This document shows, piece by piece, positions 1 through 6,108 of a stretch of DNA of 6,386 nucleotides (the stretch's first letter is position 1; each line of letters opens with the position of its first letter). The notes beneath the pieces are model-generated. The model searched no databases. It was not told the origin of the DNA and saw only the letters and a list, made by a program, of their open reading frames with translations. Both the position numbers and the translations under genes were made by a program. Origin of the DNA: DATGEP01 sp035310125 (GTDB lineage Bacteria; Chloroflexota; Ktedonobacteria; Ktedonobacterales; JADMIN01). The stretch covers positions 1-6,386 of the forward strand of contig DATGEP010000045.1 of assembly GCA_035310125.1 (NCBI GenBank), written 5' to 3'.

Positions 1-579
1 CCAGGACAGAGTCAGACGGAGACCTGCGGGCAGCAGCCGAAAGAGCCATCCCGGCTCGAGCTCGAGCCCGGGAAGCCGCTCCACCGACCACGTACGAGTA
101 CAGCCGTCGTGGGTGAGCAGCTCATTCGCAAGCTCTTTGCCAAACACGGCGCCATCGCGCGCCGATTCACGCGTGAACTCGACGCCTGCCTCGTGCAGGG
201 CGGACTCGAGGCGCGGCGCGTGATTGACGTCGATGGCCAGCAGCGCCGACCGTCTCGAGGTCGTGGTCATCGCCGCCAGGTCGTCGACGAACGAGAGGTC
301 GGCGGCGTGCATCTCGTCGAAGTCGGCCGGCGCGGCAGCGCTCGCCTGCATTTCCCCGACCGAACCCGGAACGACTTCGATCACGACCTGGAGCTTCGAA
401 TCGAGGCCGTCGAGCACCCGCTTGAAGCCCGAGAGCCAGCGGACGCGGTCTGTCTCCGGAGCGTCGGCAAAGCCAAGTGGCGATGTCCGGAGGACCGCGA
501 CGTCAGGTCCGCCGGACCACAACAGCGCGGGGTCGCGCGTCGCCAGGCGAGCGTGGATCAGCGCGGAGCCGACGTTCAC
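1..579 (-). CDS. Probable VirB4-like conjugation ATPase, N-terminal part (C-terminus outside window)
   Basis: The minus strand is open for 193 codons from a GTG at 579 to the window edge, so only the N-terminus is visible. No Walker motif falls in the visible part. The segment around residues 50-65 (FKRVLDGLDSKLQVVIEV) resembles the N-terminal domain of VirB4/TrbE-type ATPases, which power type IV secretion and conjugation at the inner face of the membrane. The strongest support is context: it follows a PrgI-family gene with a 4-base GTGA overlap (576-579), the usual PrgI-then-VirB4 order in Gram-positive conjugative modules. The GTG start is chosen because of this coupling. Long plus-strand ORFs over the same bases are antisense shadows typical of high-GC DNA. 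The VirB4 name is an inference; another T4SS-associated protein is possible. Confidence 0.6.
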   Translation of the reverse strand, partial: MNVGSALIHARLATRDPALLWSGGPDVAVLRTSPLGFADAPETDRVRWLSGFKRVLDGLDSKLQVVIEVVPGSVGEMQASAAAPADFDEMHAADLSFVDDLAAMTTTSRRSALLAIDVNHAPRLESALHEAGVEFTRESARDGAVFGKELANELLTHDGCTRTWSVERLPGLELEPGWLFRLLPAGLRLTLSW

Positions 580-902
580 GGCGCGAGCGACTCCTCATGC
601 GGTGGCGACGCCGGCGATCGTCCGCGTTCCCATTTCAGCCGGCGCGTGCTGAGGACGAATAAGGCGAAGTCGATGAGCCAGGCGTCGGCGGCTCGTCCGC
701 GCCACCGCCCCCAGGCGGCAACCACGCCCGCGCCAACAACGATCGCGGCGAGCGCGGCGCGCAGCCATGCGATCCCCACGTGCGACTCCCACAGCGCGAG
801 CGCTGCCAGGCCCGCCAGCACCACGTAGGCGAGCCGGATCGGGGTCAGGCCGTAAACGATGCGGTCCTCGAGGTCGACGTCGAGGGGCACGCGAGCGCGC
901 AT
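576..902 (-). CDS. PrgI-family small membrane protein (T4SS/conjugation)
   Basis: This 108-aa protein starts at ATG 902 with a short hydrophilic stretch (MRARVPLDVDLEDRIVYGLT) and then two hydrophobic helices at about residues 23-39 and 44-64. A WGRWRGR basic turn follows, then an amphipathic segment, WLIDFALFVLSTRRLKW. This layout matches PrgI-family proteins, which sit in the membrane beside the VirB4 ATPase in Gram-positive conjugation systems and are thought to correspond to VirB3. The stop codon overlaps the start of the next gene, which looks like VirB4, supporting the call. Only a weak G-rich stretch precedes the ATG, so the ribosome site is not decisive. The gene is transcribed away from the tRNA-Lys gene, with about 100 bases between them. 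Family assignment rests on remembered sequence pattern, not a search. Confidence 0.65.
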   Translation of the reverse strand: MRARVPLDVDLEDRIVYGLTPIRLAYVVLAGLAALALWESHVGIAWLRAALAAIVVGAGVVAAWGRWRGRAADAWLIDFALFVLSTRRLKWERGRSPASPPHEESLAP

Positions 903-939
903 GGCCCCACGCTAGGAACCGAAGGGCCAGGCGGGAACC

Positions 940-969
940 CTGCCTGTTAAGGCCTGCGTTCCTTAGAAT
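940..969 (+). promoter_or_regulatory. Possible promoter of tRNA-Lys
   Basis: A CTGCCT hexamer (940-945) and a TAGAAT hexamer (964-969) lie 18 bases apart, and transcription would begin about 30 bases before the tRNA. The -10 match is fair and the -35 match is weak. It is the best candidate in the 102 bases between the divergent PrgI gene and the tRNA. Confidence 0.25.
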
Positions 970-1004
970 CCAGTCTCGGGAATCCCAATCGACGGCACCG
1001 GCGC

Positions 1005-1080
<76 letters not shown>

Positions 1081-1132
1081 GAACGCGCTCTTTGTTCCCC
1101 ATCTCGAGGTCAGGATGCCGTGATTTGTCGCT

Positions 1133-1342
1133 CTAGTGGGGAACTAGCCCAATGTCGCCTGCGATTGACACCTTGTGCTGTACCTTCAAGGCCAGGGATT
1201 TGCTGACGCGATGCGTCACGATCCACCGACTTTTTGATCCCCAGCAGAGCGAGGAATCCTTCGTGTGTTCGGAGCGATACGACGTAACTGGTTCGCAACC
1301 CGCTACCTCCGCGGGGGAGAGTTGACGTGCTATTCCATGCAA
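1133..1342 (-). pseudogene. Possible decayed excisionase/antitoxin-type HTH gene
   Basis: Pieces of an excisionase-like HTH protein seem to be spread over the three minus-strand frames, in the expected order. LSPAEVA (about 1301-1321) resembles the first helix. TSYVVSL, in a second frame, resembles the SRPYLVSL-type second helix. A KVGG turn lies in the third frame. HRVSKSLALKVQHK (about 1162-1203), back in the first frame, resembles the wing and following 'ALAYK' strand. Such proteins serve as excisionases or as antitoxins paired with PIN-domain toxins; no toxin gene is seen here. If real, the gene has several frameshifts. The order of the pieces is suggestive, but short matches in three frames can arise by chance. 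The rest of 1081-1508 holds no other gene that I can support. Confidence 0.35.
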
Positions 1343-1508
1343 CTGGTTGGGGTGATCCTGCCGATTTCATTAGAGCAGGTGGGTTTTCGACGGCGGCCTT
1401 GCCGGTTTGTCCTGAGCCAGTCGCGCTGAAACCCACTGCGGGCCGGCGTTTCTTGAGCGCCGCGCGGAGTGCGTCTTGAAACGCGCTAGGCGTCAGGAGC
1501 TCGTGGCG

Positions 1509-2534
1509 ATGCGGCAGACCCTTGCAGCGATGCGGTCTCTCCGAGGGTGGCGGGTAGGGCTGTATCTCGACTGGCGAGGAGAGCTCCTGTGTATGCTCCA
1601 TCACCCCTTTGTCGCCACGCAGATATCCGCGGTCGGCCGCGGCGATGACGAGGCGATGATTTGGTTTCGGAGCGAAATCGAGAGCTCTTGGCTCGTGACG
1701 TACGTCAATTCGGCGCCAACCGTCCGGTTCGCCAAACTGCCCTTCAATCTCCTCGGAGGCATGAGCCTGTATCGATGGTCGTTCTCGGATTATCGGCAGG
1801 TCCTGCACGCACTCCGGCGAGGCGGCGCCATCACCGTGAGCGAAAGCAACTGGCTGCTTAAGGGGCCGTTGGCCGATCCGGTGATTCGTCAGCGCATCTC
1901 GAAGGATCCGGCGGTAGGCGGACTAGCTGTGGAGAGTTTGGTGGCAAGCCCCAAGGATCGCCTTGCATTTCGGATCCGTCGTTTCCGGCGCCATACCAAG
2001 TCGGGTAGAGGTCTCGTCGTCGCCGCAGCGTCCGTGAGGCGGACCGTCGGGAAGGGCTGGACGGTTAAGGCCGTTCGGCATCGAGGAGGAACCATTGATT
2101 TCGACCTCAGCCATCGATTGTCAACTGGGATGACCATCGAAACGCACCAGTCCGACCAGGCAGCCGCGCTGAGACACGCTGTCCTGGAAGCTACACGTTC
2201 ACGCGAATGGCGAGCTATCGCAAGTGCGCCGGCTCGAAGCCACCAACAGTTGCTAGGGCACCTTCGGGCGGCAGCCGCCGCATGGGGATGGCGGCCGAGT
2301 TTCCTGTATCAGGTGCTTGAAAGGCTCAGCGTGGCCGGCGTAATCAGCGGACATGAAGTTCTCTGGGTGATGCGCGTCGGTCCACCTGGAAACTACAAGT
2401 GGAAACAAACGCTTGACGGCGCAGTGATCGACGACCTCGCGGCCTGGAAAGAGAAGGTCTATCCAGCTTGGCGAGCTTGGGAGCGGCGTGAACGTAGGGC
2501 AGCCGGACGCCGCGTCGAGAAGAAGGGCAAGTAA
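1509..2534 (+). CDS. Unrecognised 341-aa protein, sole intact gene of the tRNA-Lys element
   Basis: I do not recognise this protein. ATG 1509 is preferred because AGGAG (1495-1499) lies 9 bases upstream. An in-frame TTG at 1476 would add 11 residues but has no Shine-Dalgarno; the frame is closed further upstream by a TGA at 1413. The protein is basic and Trp-rich, with no signal peptide and no clear membrane helix. Residues 1-110 look like mixed alpha/beta (GWRVGLYLDWRGELL, AMIWFRSEIESSWLVTY). Residues 150-210 form a basic, beta-like stretch. Residues 246-290 (LLGHLRAAAAAWGWRPSFL onward) could form a winged-helix-like fold. The tail after 315 is strongly basic (WRAWERRERRAAGRRVEKK). This suggests nucleic-acid binding, as inference only. 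There is no recombinase signature (no Arg-His-x-x-Arg-Tyr set and no resolvase N-terminus). As the only intact gene it could be cargo, a defence factor or a mobility factor. Confidence 0.75.
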   Translation: MRQTLAAMRSLRGWRVGLYLDWRGELLCMLHHPFVATQISAVGRGDDEAMIWFRSEIESSWLVTYVNSAPTVRFAKLPFNLLGGMSLYRWSFSDYRQVLHALRRGGAITVSESNWLLKGPLADPVIRQRISKDPAVGGLAVESLVASPKDRLAFRIRRFRRHTKSGRGLVVAAASVRRTVGKGWTVKAVRHRGGTIDFDLSHRLSTGMTIETHQSDQAAALRHAVLEATRSREWRAIASAPARSHQQLLGHLRAAAAAWGWRPSFLYQVLERLSVAGVISGHEVLWVMRVGPPGNYKWKQTLDGAVIDDLAAWKEKVYPAWRAWERRERRAAGRRVEKKGK

Positions 2535-2692
2535 CATCCTGACGGTCGGTGACGTCCGCGACGGCACCGCTGTCTTTGCAATCCACCTGTCGGCGCTGTT
2601 GCCAGTCGAGCCAGCCGGCCGACCGCCGCGCGCGGGGTAGGGACTTGAAAGCGAGCCAGTTGTGTACCTTCGTTGACACCTTAGCCGGGAGC
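2535..2692. other. Non-coding right side of the element
   Basis: I see no gene here. Two short words from the left end of the element recur: TGTACCTTC at 2663-2671 (also 1179-1187) and TTGACACCTT at 2673-2682 (also 1165-1174). No convincing terminator follows the gene ending at 2534. The GC-rich run near 2605-2638 could fold but lacks a T tract. Confidence 0.4.
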
Positions 2693-2786
2693 CGTCCTGA
2701 TCACTCCTGACACGTCCTGAGACGACTGCGTCACGAGCTCGAATACGCCAGAGACGTCCTGATCACTCCTGAGACGCCCAGAGACG
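2693..2786 (+). repeat. Iteron-like direct repeats next to the right att copy
   Basis: An 18-base unit, CGTCCTGATCACTCCTGA, occurs at 2693-2710 and 2755-2772. A related CGTCCTGAGACG lies at 2713-2724 and CTCCTGAGACG at 2767-2777. CCAGAGACG occurs at 2748-2756 and 2778-2786. The cluster ends 11 bases before the 47-base repeat. A cluster like this beside an attachment core is what integrase or excisionase arm-type binding sites look like, but the protein that would bind is not in the window. A replication iteron is the alternative. Confidence 0.6.
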
Positions 2787-2797
2787 AAGGGTCAAGT

Positions 2798-2844
2798 GAC
2801 TCTTAATCCCAAGGTTCAGGGTTCGACTCCCTGCGCGAGCACCA
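2798..2844 (+). repeat. attR-like direct repeat (3' fragment of tRNA-Lys)
   Basis: This is an exact 47-base copy of tRNA-Lys positions 30-76. The bases before it (GGGTCAAGT) do not form the D arm or 5' acceptor strand, so it is not a functional tRNA gene. Confidence 0.9.
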
Positions 2845-2861
2845 TTTGTGTTTGTGCGAGT

Positions 2862-2949
2862 TCGGCTGACGCGTCCCAAAAGGCCGTCGGCTGATGTGTC
2901 GCAGAACTTCGGGTGATGCGTCACAGCTACTTCGGCTGATTTGTCACGC
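2862..2949 (+). repeat. Four spaced 18-base motifs in the IS481 left end
   Basis: Copies start at 2862, 2887, 2909 and 2932, spaced 25, 22 and 23 bases, about two helical turns. They fit TCGGSTGAYKYGTCNCRN closely, for example TCGGCTGATGTGTCGCAG at 2887. Even spacing on one face of the helix suggests several bound copies of one protein, probably the IS transposase through its HTH. Confidence 0.6.
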
Positions 2950-2957
2950 TCCCGCGC

Positions 2958-3117
2958 ATGAGGGAGATAAGCGTGACTGAGCAAAGGTACAAAGCGGTCC
3001 AGGGAGTGCTGGCTGACGGTCGGACGGTAGGCGAGGTGGCCAGCCAATGGGAGGTCTCGCGGCGGACGCTGCACCGCTGGCTGGCGCGCTACGAGGGGGC
3101 GGCCTGGAGGGTCCGGA
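2958..3117 (+). pseudogene. IS481-family transposase, N-terminal fragment
   Basis: ATG 2958 opens with EISVTEQRYKAVQGVLADG, then a helix-turn-helix (TVGEVASQWEVSRRTLHRWL) and ARYEG. This is the characteristic N-terminus of IS481 transposases, which bind the IS ends through this HTH. In the family the text normally continues GLEGLxDRSHRP and leads to a DDE catalytic domain. Here GLEGPDR continues only in another reading frame, implying a frameshift near 3098, and similarity ends at about 3117. The catalytic domain is absent, so this fragment cannot transpose DNA. The in-frame ORF runs on to 3146 through unrelated sequence. Confidence 0.75.
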
Positions 3118-3142
3118 CAGGTGTGTATTTGCGCTCACTTTC

Positions 3143-3331
3143 ATGATGGTCATGTATGCACTCGAGCGCCGACACCCCAGTTTTGTGCTCGCATTTGCAG
3201 TCGGGTGCCTCTTGTCAAGCGCATACGGATTCGTGTCTGGCGCTTGGCCGTTCGGTGTGGTGGAACTGGTCTGGACAGGAGTGGCTGCCCGACGCTACCT
3301 GGGGGTCAGAGCACAGCGGCCAGCGACTTAG
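3143..3331 (+). CDS. Small two-TM membrane protein (62 aa)
   Basis: From ATG 3143 the frame encodes YALERRHPSFVLAFAVGCLL, then SSAYGFVSGAWPFGVVELVW and VAARRY. Hydrophobic segments lie at about residues 12-31 and 34-49, with a basic tail. The pattern YALE...F..AF...C..SSAYGF..GAWPFGVVE.VW..VA.RR resembles short hypothetical membrane proteins I recall from several bacteria; I cannot give a function. Alternative starts are ATG 3146 and ATG 3152. No good Shine-Dalgarno is seen, possibly because the IS481 remnant ending about 25 bases upstream replaced the native 5' region. Its stop overlaps the convergent gene on the other strand by 4 bases. Confidence 0.6.
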   Translation: MMVMYALERRHPSFVLAFAVGCLLSSAYGFVSGAWPFGVVELVWTGVAARRYLGVRAQRPAT

Positions 3332-3813
3332 GGAACGACGGCAGGCTGTCGTGCAGATCGACTTGTCACTACGCTGACGGCGAGCACTGCCGCCGCTAAG
3401 TGCAGCACAGCAACCGTGCCGGCGAGGATGATCAGCGTCGTGTGAACCTCAGCCACCTGGTGCGCAACCTCGACGATGTCGAGCACGGCAAAGGCGGTCA
3501 TGACGGCTCCAGCTGCCCAAAGGACTGCTGCGCGCCGCCAGTAAAACCACACGGCAGCGACGACGGCAATCGAGCCAGCAATCGCCATTACGATGAGCGG
3601 CGTTGACTCTGGGTTGATGCCAAAGATTGCTTCCTGATTGTTGGCTGTCGCAGCAGGCGCCTCGGCGCCTCCGGTTTCTCCACCGGGTGTCTCCTGGTGA
3701 ACCACCGTCGAAGTCGTGGCTGCGGACGCCTTTTCAACTACGGAGCCGATTCCGAACATGATTGTCGCGAAGACGATCACCGCCAGCAGAACCAGCACGC
3801 CTCGAGGTCTCAT
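3328..3813 (-). CDS. Unrecognised four-TM membrane protein, coupled to merR-like gene
   Basis: This 161-aa protein has predicted membrane helices at about residues 6-24, 72-91, 95-114 and 125-148. Between the first two is a low-complexity stretch rich in Thr, Ala, Glu and Gly (30-60), probably outside the cell, then INPESTPLIVMAIAG. The last three helices carry DIVEVAHQ and HTTLII, giving two His and several acidic residues near the membrane. I cannot name the family. ATG 3813 overlaps the MerR stop as ATGA (3810-3813), so the two are translated as a pair. That suggests this protein works in the same response as the regulator, perhaps metal handling or stress sensing, but the sequence does not show a substrate. 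Its expression may suffer because the upstream gene has lost its start. Confidence 0.7.
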   Translation of the reverse strand: MRPRGVLVLLAVIVFATIMFGIGSVVEKASAATTSTVVHQETPGGETGGAEAPAATANNQEAIFGINPESTPLIVMAIAGSIAVVAAVWFYWRRAAVLWAAGAVMTAFAVLDIVEVAHQVAEVHTTLIILAGTVAVLHLAAAVLAVSVVTSRSARQPAVVP

Positions 3814-4448
3814 TTGGCCTCGATTGCGCTCTGGCGCGCTCGCCGGCGGCGGAGGTGCACGAGGCCAGCTCCTGTCGCGGCGACCCCGGCCGCTCCCAGT
3901 CCGAGCTCAAGGCATTCCCCCGCGGCGAATGCCGGCCAACCGAGGGCGGCGAGCAGACCGGCCACAAGAGGCGTACAACAGATCCCGCACGCAGCCGCGG
4001 CAATACCGCCAACCACAACGCTGCGACGCTTGGGTGGCGCCGATGACGAGACCGACCCTATCGGTCGGAATGTGGGATCTGCGCCGGATTTACTGACCGG
4101 ACAGTCACTGTCTCCGCAAGAGCATCCGAGAAGCCGGTCACACCGGTGTTCGATCAACCGAACCAGCTCCTGGCGAACCAGCGCCAGCTCAGCAATTGTG
4201 GTGTCGATTTCTCGGAGCTTCTTGGCTGCCTGCTCCGCCAGCTTGCCGCTACTGGCTCCTTTCAATAGCTCTCGAATCTCTGCCAATGTGAACCCGAGTG
4301 CCTGGGCTCTCTTAATGGTCTGGACTTTGGCTACAGCGGCTATCGGGTAAGCGCGGTAACCACTCAAGTGTTGGTATGGGCGCTCGAGTAGTCCCTCCCG
4401 CTCGTAAAAGCGCAACGTCTCGACGCCTACGGACGCCGAGGCAGCTAA
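3810..4448 (-). pseudogene. MerR-family regulator with C-terminal two-TM domain, 5' end removed by IS
   Basis: Coding similarity starts at the IS edge: LAASASVGVET, then (numbering from the TTG at 4415) LRFYEREGLLERP, SGYRAYP, FTLAEIRELL and a coiled coil at about 55-90. This is the MerR layout: winged HTH, then dimerisation helix. Cys92, Cys98, Cys100 and Cys105 (CDRLLGCSCGDSDCP) fall where thiol-binding MerR proteins place metal ligands. Unusually, the protein continues with a linker and two membrane helices (about 132-158 and 165-188) carrying CGICC at 143-147, recalling Cys-containing mercury-transport helices. The IS cuts off the native start and most of the first HTH helix. Reading back into the IS, no ATG, GTG or TTG occurs in frame before a TGA at 4479-4481, so the only start is TTG 4415. 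Such a product would probably not bind DNA normally. Confidence 0.75.
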
Positions 4449-4468
4449 CCCGGATTTTGCAGTAAGGC
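4449..4468 (+). repeat. IS1380 left inverted repeat
   Basis: CCCGGATTTTGCAGTAAGGC pairs with the complement of 6089-6108 at 18 of 20 positions. Confidence 0.9.
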
Positions 4469-4650
4469 GACGTTGACATCATTTTCGTAGGCTCCGCGAC
4501 CGCCGACGAAGGTGTTGCTGAGGTCGGCGGGCGGTCGGAGCTGGCGATTACATGAGGCGAGCGCATGTGGTCGCGTACGTCGGCCAGTTGCAGCCACATC
4601 GGGGCGTGCTTCATTGCGGAGCATCGGATTGCGCTTTGCTGTGAGCGGCC

Positions 4651-5988
4651 TCAGCCGGCGGCGGCGATGAGCCGTACGCGTTGGAATGCGTCGTAGAGCA
4701 TCGGCGTCCAACGCCAAGACTTCTGCAGCCGCAGGATCAAGCGGCGACCGCTGCGCACCAAGCGGGCGGCGGTGTGGAACAGCCGATACCGCAGCGTCTT
4801 GGGCTCCCATTCCTTGGCCTCGCCACGCAGGCAGAGGCGCTGGAAGAATGCAATCAGGTCTTGAGCGGTGAGGATCAGCTCAAGCCAGGCCCGGTTGGCA
4901 TGGAAGTCGTGAAAGGGAAGGTTCTCAAGACCAGTGTCCTTGCCGCAGCGGATGCGGTTCTCGACCCGTGCCCGGCCGCGATGGCGCGCTTCGAGCTCGA
5001 CGATGTCGCCGCTCTGGTCGGTGATGAATACCTGGAATCGATAGCCATTGGCGTCGGTGAACTTGAGCTGCGCACCGGGATGTGGGCGCTCGCGCCGGCA
5101 GATGGCACGTGTTCCCGTCGGCCATGAGCTGAGGTCGAGCGCGTCGAGCTCGCACACGGCAGCGCCTTCGCGCTCTTCACCGGTCTGGGTGACCGCAGGC
5201 GTCCAGTCCTCCTCTTTCATATTCAATACCGCCTCTCGCACCGCGTCGTACAGATCCATTCCGAACGAGAACTTAAGCCCCTGCTCGCGCACCTTTTCGA
5301 CCAGGGCGTGAGTGGCGCAGGCGCTGTCTCCCCGCACCAGGATCTCCTTCTTGAAGGCTGACTTCGGCAATTGCTCGAGCGCCAGCTCCAGCACCTCGAT
5401 GTTGTCGGCGCTGTCGTTTGCGGTTGCGTTGCCAGTTCGCAGCTTGCCGGCGAGGGCTTCATCGGTTTCCTCCAAGTAGCACATCACCGGATGGAAGCCG
5501 AAGCCGCGCTTGAAGTTGGGAGCCGCCTTCTCCTTCTCGGAGTGCGAGGTCACCAGCGTGGCGTCGAGGTCCAGCACGATCTCCCTTGGCGTTCCGCCTC
5601 GCCGCCATGCCCGTTCTCGGGCCAGAGCTCGTGCCTTGCGAATCCGCTTCAGGTCCTTCTTCTTCAGCCCATTTATCAGCCGCCAGGCGGTAGCAGTTGA
5701 GGCCACTTCGCCGAACACCACAGGTTGGTCACGCAGGGCAGAAAGGTCGCTTACGCAGTCACCGCCGTCGGCCAGCATCACCACCAGGTCGCGCAGGATC
5801 GCACCACGATCGTGGGTCGGCCGACGCTCTTGTCGCGGCGCCATCGCCTCGGACAGAGCTCGGGTCAGGCCCAGGGCATCAGCAAGATCGCGCAGCGCCA
5901 CGCTGCCCACGTGGTTGGCGATGCCCTCGCCATCTTTGGTCACCAGGAATCGCTGTGGACTGTTCTTGGGACGCTTGCTACCCTTCAC
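4651..5988 (-). CDS. IS1380-family DDE transposase, 445 aa
   Basis: The protein starts at GTG 5988, which is directly preceded by an in-frame TAA, so no earlier start exists. AAGGAG (6001-6006) lies 12 bases upstream. The N-terminal part (GSVALRDLADALGLTRALSE) is typical of IS1380 transposases. The probable catalytic triad is visible: Asp142 in LDLDATLVTSHS, Asp221 in VRGDSACATHALVEK, and Glu343 in RGRARVENRIRCGKDTGLEN. The large insertion between the second Asp and the Glu is normal for the family. Length and frame are intact, so it may be active. It would bind the 20-bp end repeats and cut and paste the element. Translation is probably restrained by the leader hairpin at 5993-6060. Confidence 0.93.
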   Translation of the reverse strand: MKGSKRPKNSPQRFLVTKDGEGIANHVGSVALRDLADALGLTRALSEAMAPRQERRPTHDRGAILRDLVVMLADGGDCVSDLSALRDQPVVFGEVASTATAWRLINGLKKKDLKRIRKARALARERAWRRGGTPREIVLDLDATLVTSHSEKEKAAPNFKRGFGFHPVMCYLEETDEALAGKLRTGNATANDSADNIEVLELALEQLPKSAFKKEILVRGDSACATHALVEKVREQGLKFSFGMDLYDAVREAVLNMKEEDWTPAVTQTGEEREGAAVCELDALDLSSWPTGTRAICRRERPHPGAQLKFTDANGYRFQVFITDQSGDIVELEARHRGRARVENRIRCGKDTGLENLPFHDFHANRAWLELILTAQDLIAFFQRLCLRGEAKEWEPKTLRYRLFHTAARLVRSGRRLILRLQKSWRWTPMLYDAFQRVRLIAAAG

Positions 5989-5992
5989 TTAC

Positions 5993-6060
5993 GAAGTGCT
6001 CTCCTTGAACGGATGCTGCGACGTGAACACCGCAAGTATCCCGGTTCAGGAGAGCATTTC
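5993..6060 (-). promoter_or_regulatory. Transposase leader hairpin that can sequester the Shine-Dalgarno
   Basis: In the minus-strand transcript, GAAATGCTCTCCTGAACC (from 6060) can pair with CGTTCAAGGAGAGCACTTC (to 5993), with one bulge and one G-U pair. Pairing continues inward through GGAT/ATCC and TGCG/CGCA. The AAGGAG ribosome site (6001-6006) is inside the 3' arm. Transcripts entering from outside the IS would carry both arms and hide the site, a known protective design in elements such as IS10 and IS50. Confidence 0.65.
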
Positions 6061-6088
6061 TTTTCGAGTCAGACAGCTGGACCATCCG

Positions 6089-6108
6089 GCCTTACTGAAA
6101 TATCCGGG
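6089..6108 (-). repeat. IS1380 right inverted repeat
   Basis: Read on the minus strand this is CCCGGATATTTCAGTAAGGC, differing from the left repeat at two positions. Confidence 0.9.

Larger units (their letters stand above)
2848..3117 (+). mobile_element. IS481-family element, left-end remnant
   Basis: The segment holds a left end with repeated motifs, then the first part of an IS481-type transposase, which stops abruptly. IS481 ends usually start with TGT; TGTGTTTGTGCGAG begins at 2848, three bases after the right att copy. TGTGCGAG at 2854 is another candidate, so the left boundary is approximate. The right boundary is where transposase similarity ceases (after GLEGPDR). No matching right inverted repeat is seen, so most of the element has been lost. 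Confidence 0.6.
4449..6108 (-). mobile_element. Complete IS1380-family insertion sequence (1660 bp)
   Basis: The element is bounded by 20-bp imperfect inverted repeats and carries one full-length transposase gene on the minus strand, with normal size for the family. The 182 bases between the left repeat and the transposase stop (4469-4650) hold no gene I can support. Flanks are CTAA (4445-4448) and TTAA (6109-6112), matching at three of four positions, so a clean target duplication is not shown. The sequence beyond each end belongs to a different broken gene. Confidence 0.9.

Noticed and set aside
109..828. 239-codon plus-strand ORF
   Set aside because: It is antisense to the coupled PrgI and VirB4-like genes, and its Arg/Pro-rich translation looks like a high-GC shadow.
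1204..1218. Palindrome TGACGC-GAT-GCGTCA as an operator
   Set aside because: The arms are only 6 bp and it lies within the possible HTH pseudogene, with no promoter nearby.
1110..1808. 232-codon minus-strand ORF
   Set aside because: Most of it is antisense to the better-supported 341-aa gene, and the translation shows no domain. Only the HTH-like piece at 1133-1342 was kept, as a possible pseudogene.
1109..2543. 9-base inverted match GTCAGGATG (1109-1117) and CATCCTGAC (2535-2543) as transposon ends
   Set aside because: It is too short, does not lie at the segment boundaries and could be chance; the 47-bp att repeat explains the boundaries better.
2798..2844. Second tRNA-Lys gene
   Set aside because: Only the 3' 47 bases are present; there is no D arm or 5' acceptor strand.
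2693..2949. CRISPR-like array from the two repeat clusters
   Set aside because: The repeats are short, imperfect and of two different kinds, spacers are too short (about 4-8 bases in the second cluster), and there is no cas gene.
4445..4810. 121-codon minus-strand ORF at the IS left end
   Set aside because: It overlaps the transposase C-terminus in another frame and shows no recognisable pattern.
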